DNA of 64,000 nucleotides from Lacisediminimonas profundi (GTDB lineage: Bacteria > Pseudomonadota > Gammaproteobacteria > Burkholderiales > Burkholderiaceae_D): the NCBI RefSeq assembly GCF_008831265.1, contig NZ_VTTH01000002.1:62001-126000 (forward strand). Reading direction: 5' to 3'. Below the pieces are notes generated by a model. The model ran no database searches and was not told the origin of the DNA. It saw only the letters and a program-made list of their open reading frames with translations. Each line of letters begins with the position of its first letter. The first letter of the stretch is position 1. Below, in pieces: positions 63,453-64,000 of this stretch. A program made the position numbers and the translations under genes.

Positions 63453-64000
63453 ATGAACGACGCTACCAATTTTAGCTATACCCCGGACCAGTTGAAAGAA
63501 ATCGCCGGTGATGTCCTGCGTTTCGCGACGGAAAAGGGCGCCACCGACGCCGCCGTCGAGATAAACGAAGGCAATGGCCTCGGGGTCACCGTGCGCAAGG
63601 GCAAGGTCGAAACCATCGAGCAGAACAAGGACAAGGGCATGGGCGTGACCGTGCTGCTGGGCGACCACGGCTCGATTCGCCGCGGCAATGCCAGCACCTC
63701 GGATTTTTCGCAAAAGTCGCTGAAGGACACGGTGGAGGCGGCCTACAACATTGCGCGCTTCACCGCCGCCGACGACTGTGCCGGCTTGCCGGACGACGAC
63801 ATGCTGGAGCGCTCGCCGATTGATCTCGCACTGTGCTATCCGTGGCTGTTGCCGGCGAGCGAGGCGGTGGAACTGGCACGGCGCTGTGAAGCGGCTGCCT
63901 TCGAGGTTGATCGCCGCATCACCAATAGCGAGGGGGCCAGCATCTACGCCCAGCAGTCGCATTTCATCAATGCCAACACCCGCGGCTTCATGGGCGGGTA
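63453..64000 (+). CDS. pmbA: TldD/PmbA family metalloprotease PmbA (5' part)
   Basis: 182 codons are present before the window ends. The N terminus reads NFSYTPDQLKEIAGDVLRFATEKGATDAAVEINEGNGLGVTVRKGKVETIEQNKDKGMGVTVLLGDHG, the PmbA (TldE) pattern, with a later ANTRGFMGG segment. With TldD it matures microcins and degrades CcdA. The ATG at 63453, after GAGAGC, is preferred over an in-frame ATG six codons earlier. The C-terminal half is outside the window. darP diverges upstream, the usual neighbour pair. Confidence 0.94.
   Translation, partial: MNDATNFSYTPDQLKEIAGDVLRFATEKGATDAAVEINEGNGLGVTVRKGKVETIEQNKDKGMGVTVLLGDHGSIRRGNASTSDFSQKSLKDTVEAAYNIARFTAADDCAGLPDDDMLERSPIDLALCYPWLLPASEAVELARRCEAAAFEVDRRITNSEGASIYAQQSHFINANTRGFMGG

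Overview
The window is 64 kb of GC-rich, densely coded chromosome from a betaproteobacterium of the order Burkholderiales. The closest overall feel is the Oxalobacteraceae/Herbaspirillum-Massilia group. That placement is inferred from gene order (alaA-hom-thrC-moeA-moaD-moaE; rph-rdgB-hemW beside gmk-rpoZ-spoT; clpB next to a DMT/MFS pair; PhoH next to a BCP-type peroxiredoxin) and from codon and GC style, not from a 16S gene, which is absent here. About 68 coding features (including the truncated transposase fragment), one tRNA, several decayed genes and a set of repeats are supported.

Region 1 (1-11.3 kb): the end of a DUF47 phosphate-transport accessory gene and a Pit phosphate transporter, then on the minus strand phoH, a peroxiredoxin and an apparently complete lipid A L-Ara4N operon. 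That operon reads Mth938-like gene, arnT, small flippase, arnB, arnC, formyltransferase, UDP-GlcA decarboxylase, arnD. ArnA is split into two genes. Region 2 (11.5-18.1 kb): alaA, hom, thrC, moeA, moaD, moaE and crcB form one plus-strand run. Region 3 (18.2-27.3 kb): an unknown protein diverges from clpB, which carries a heat-shock-type promoter; then come two transporters (one with a strikingly His-rich tail), isocitrate lyase, rlmJ and greB. Region 4 (27.4-36.2 kb): spoT, rpoZ, gmk and yicC on the minus strand diverge from a Ser/Thr kinase-PP2C phosphatase pair, rph, rdgB and hemW.

Region 5 (36.3-50 kb) is accessory DNA starting exactly at a tRNA-Ser gene. The tRNA 3' end plus its terminator is tandemly duplicated (132 bp units), and further partial copies recur at 40.56 and 43.99 kb. 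Between these scars lie two small catabolic modules. One is LysR-TctC-tartrate dehydratase (ttdA/ttdB) and the other is IclR-TctC-FAD monooxygenase, with remnants of an alcohol dehydrogenase and an SDR between them. No integrase is present. Beyond the last scar are a truncated IS256-type transposase and a TetR-controlled oxidoreductase cluster (quinone oxidoreductase-like, SDR, Old Yellow Enzyme, secreted alpha/beta hydrolase). Three matching 18-bp operators sit in front of tetR, the oxidoreductase and the SDR. The cluster ends in an SDR pseudogene whose middle is inverted.

Region 6 (49.5-64 kb): an exported DsrE protein, a periplasmic-sensor GGDEF-EAL protein, the ribosome hibernation factor, a low-complexity exported protein, DoxX, a DksA-like zinc-finger protein, adenosine deaminase, two membrane proteins, an FtsX/YbbP-type permease, a pair of inverted 260-bp repeats, a carboxylesterase, a MogA-type protein, DarP and the start of pmbA. 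The mix of hypoxia- and stress-type genes with an FNR-like box suggests a stress-adaptation neighbourhood, but that is inference.
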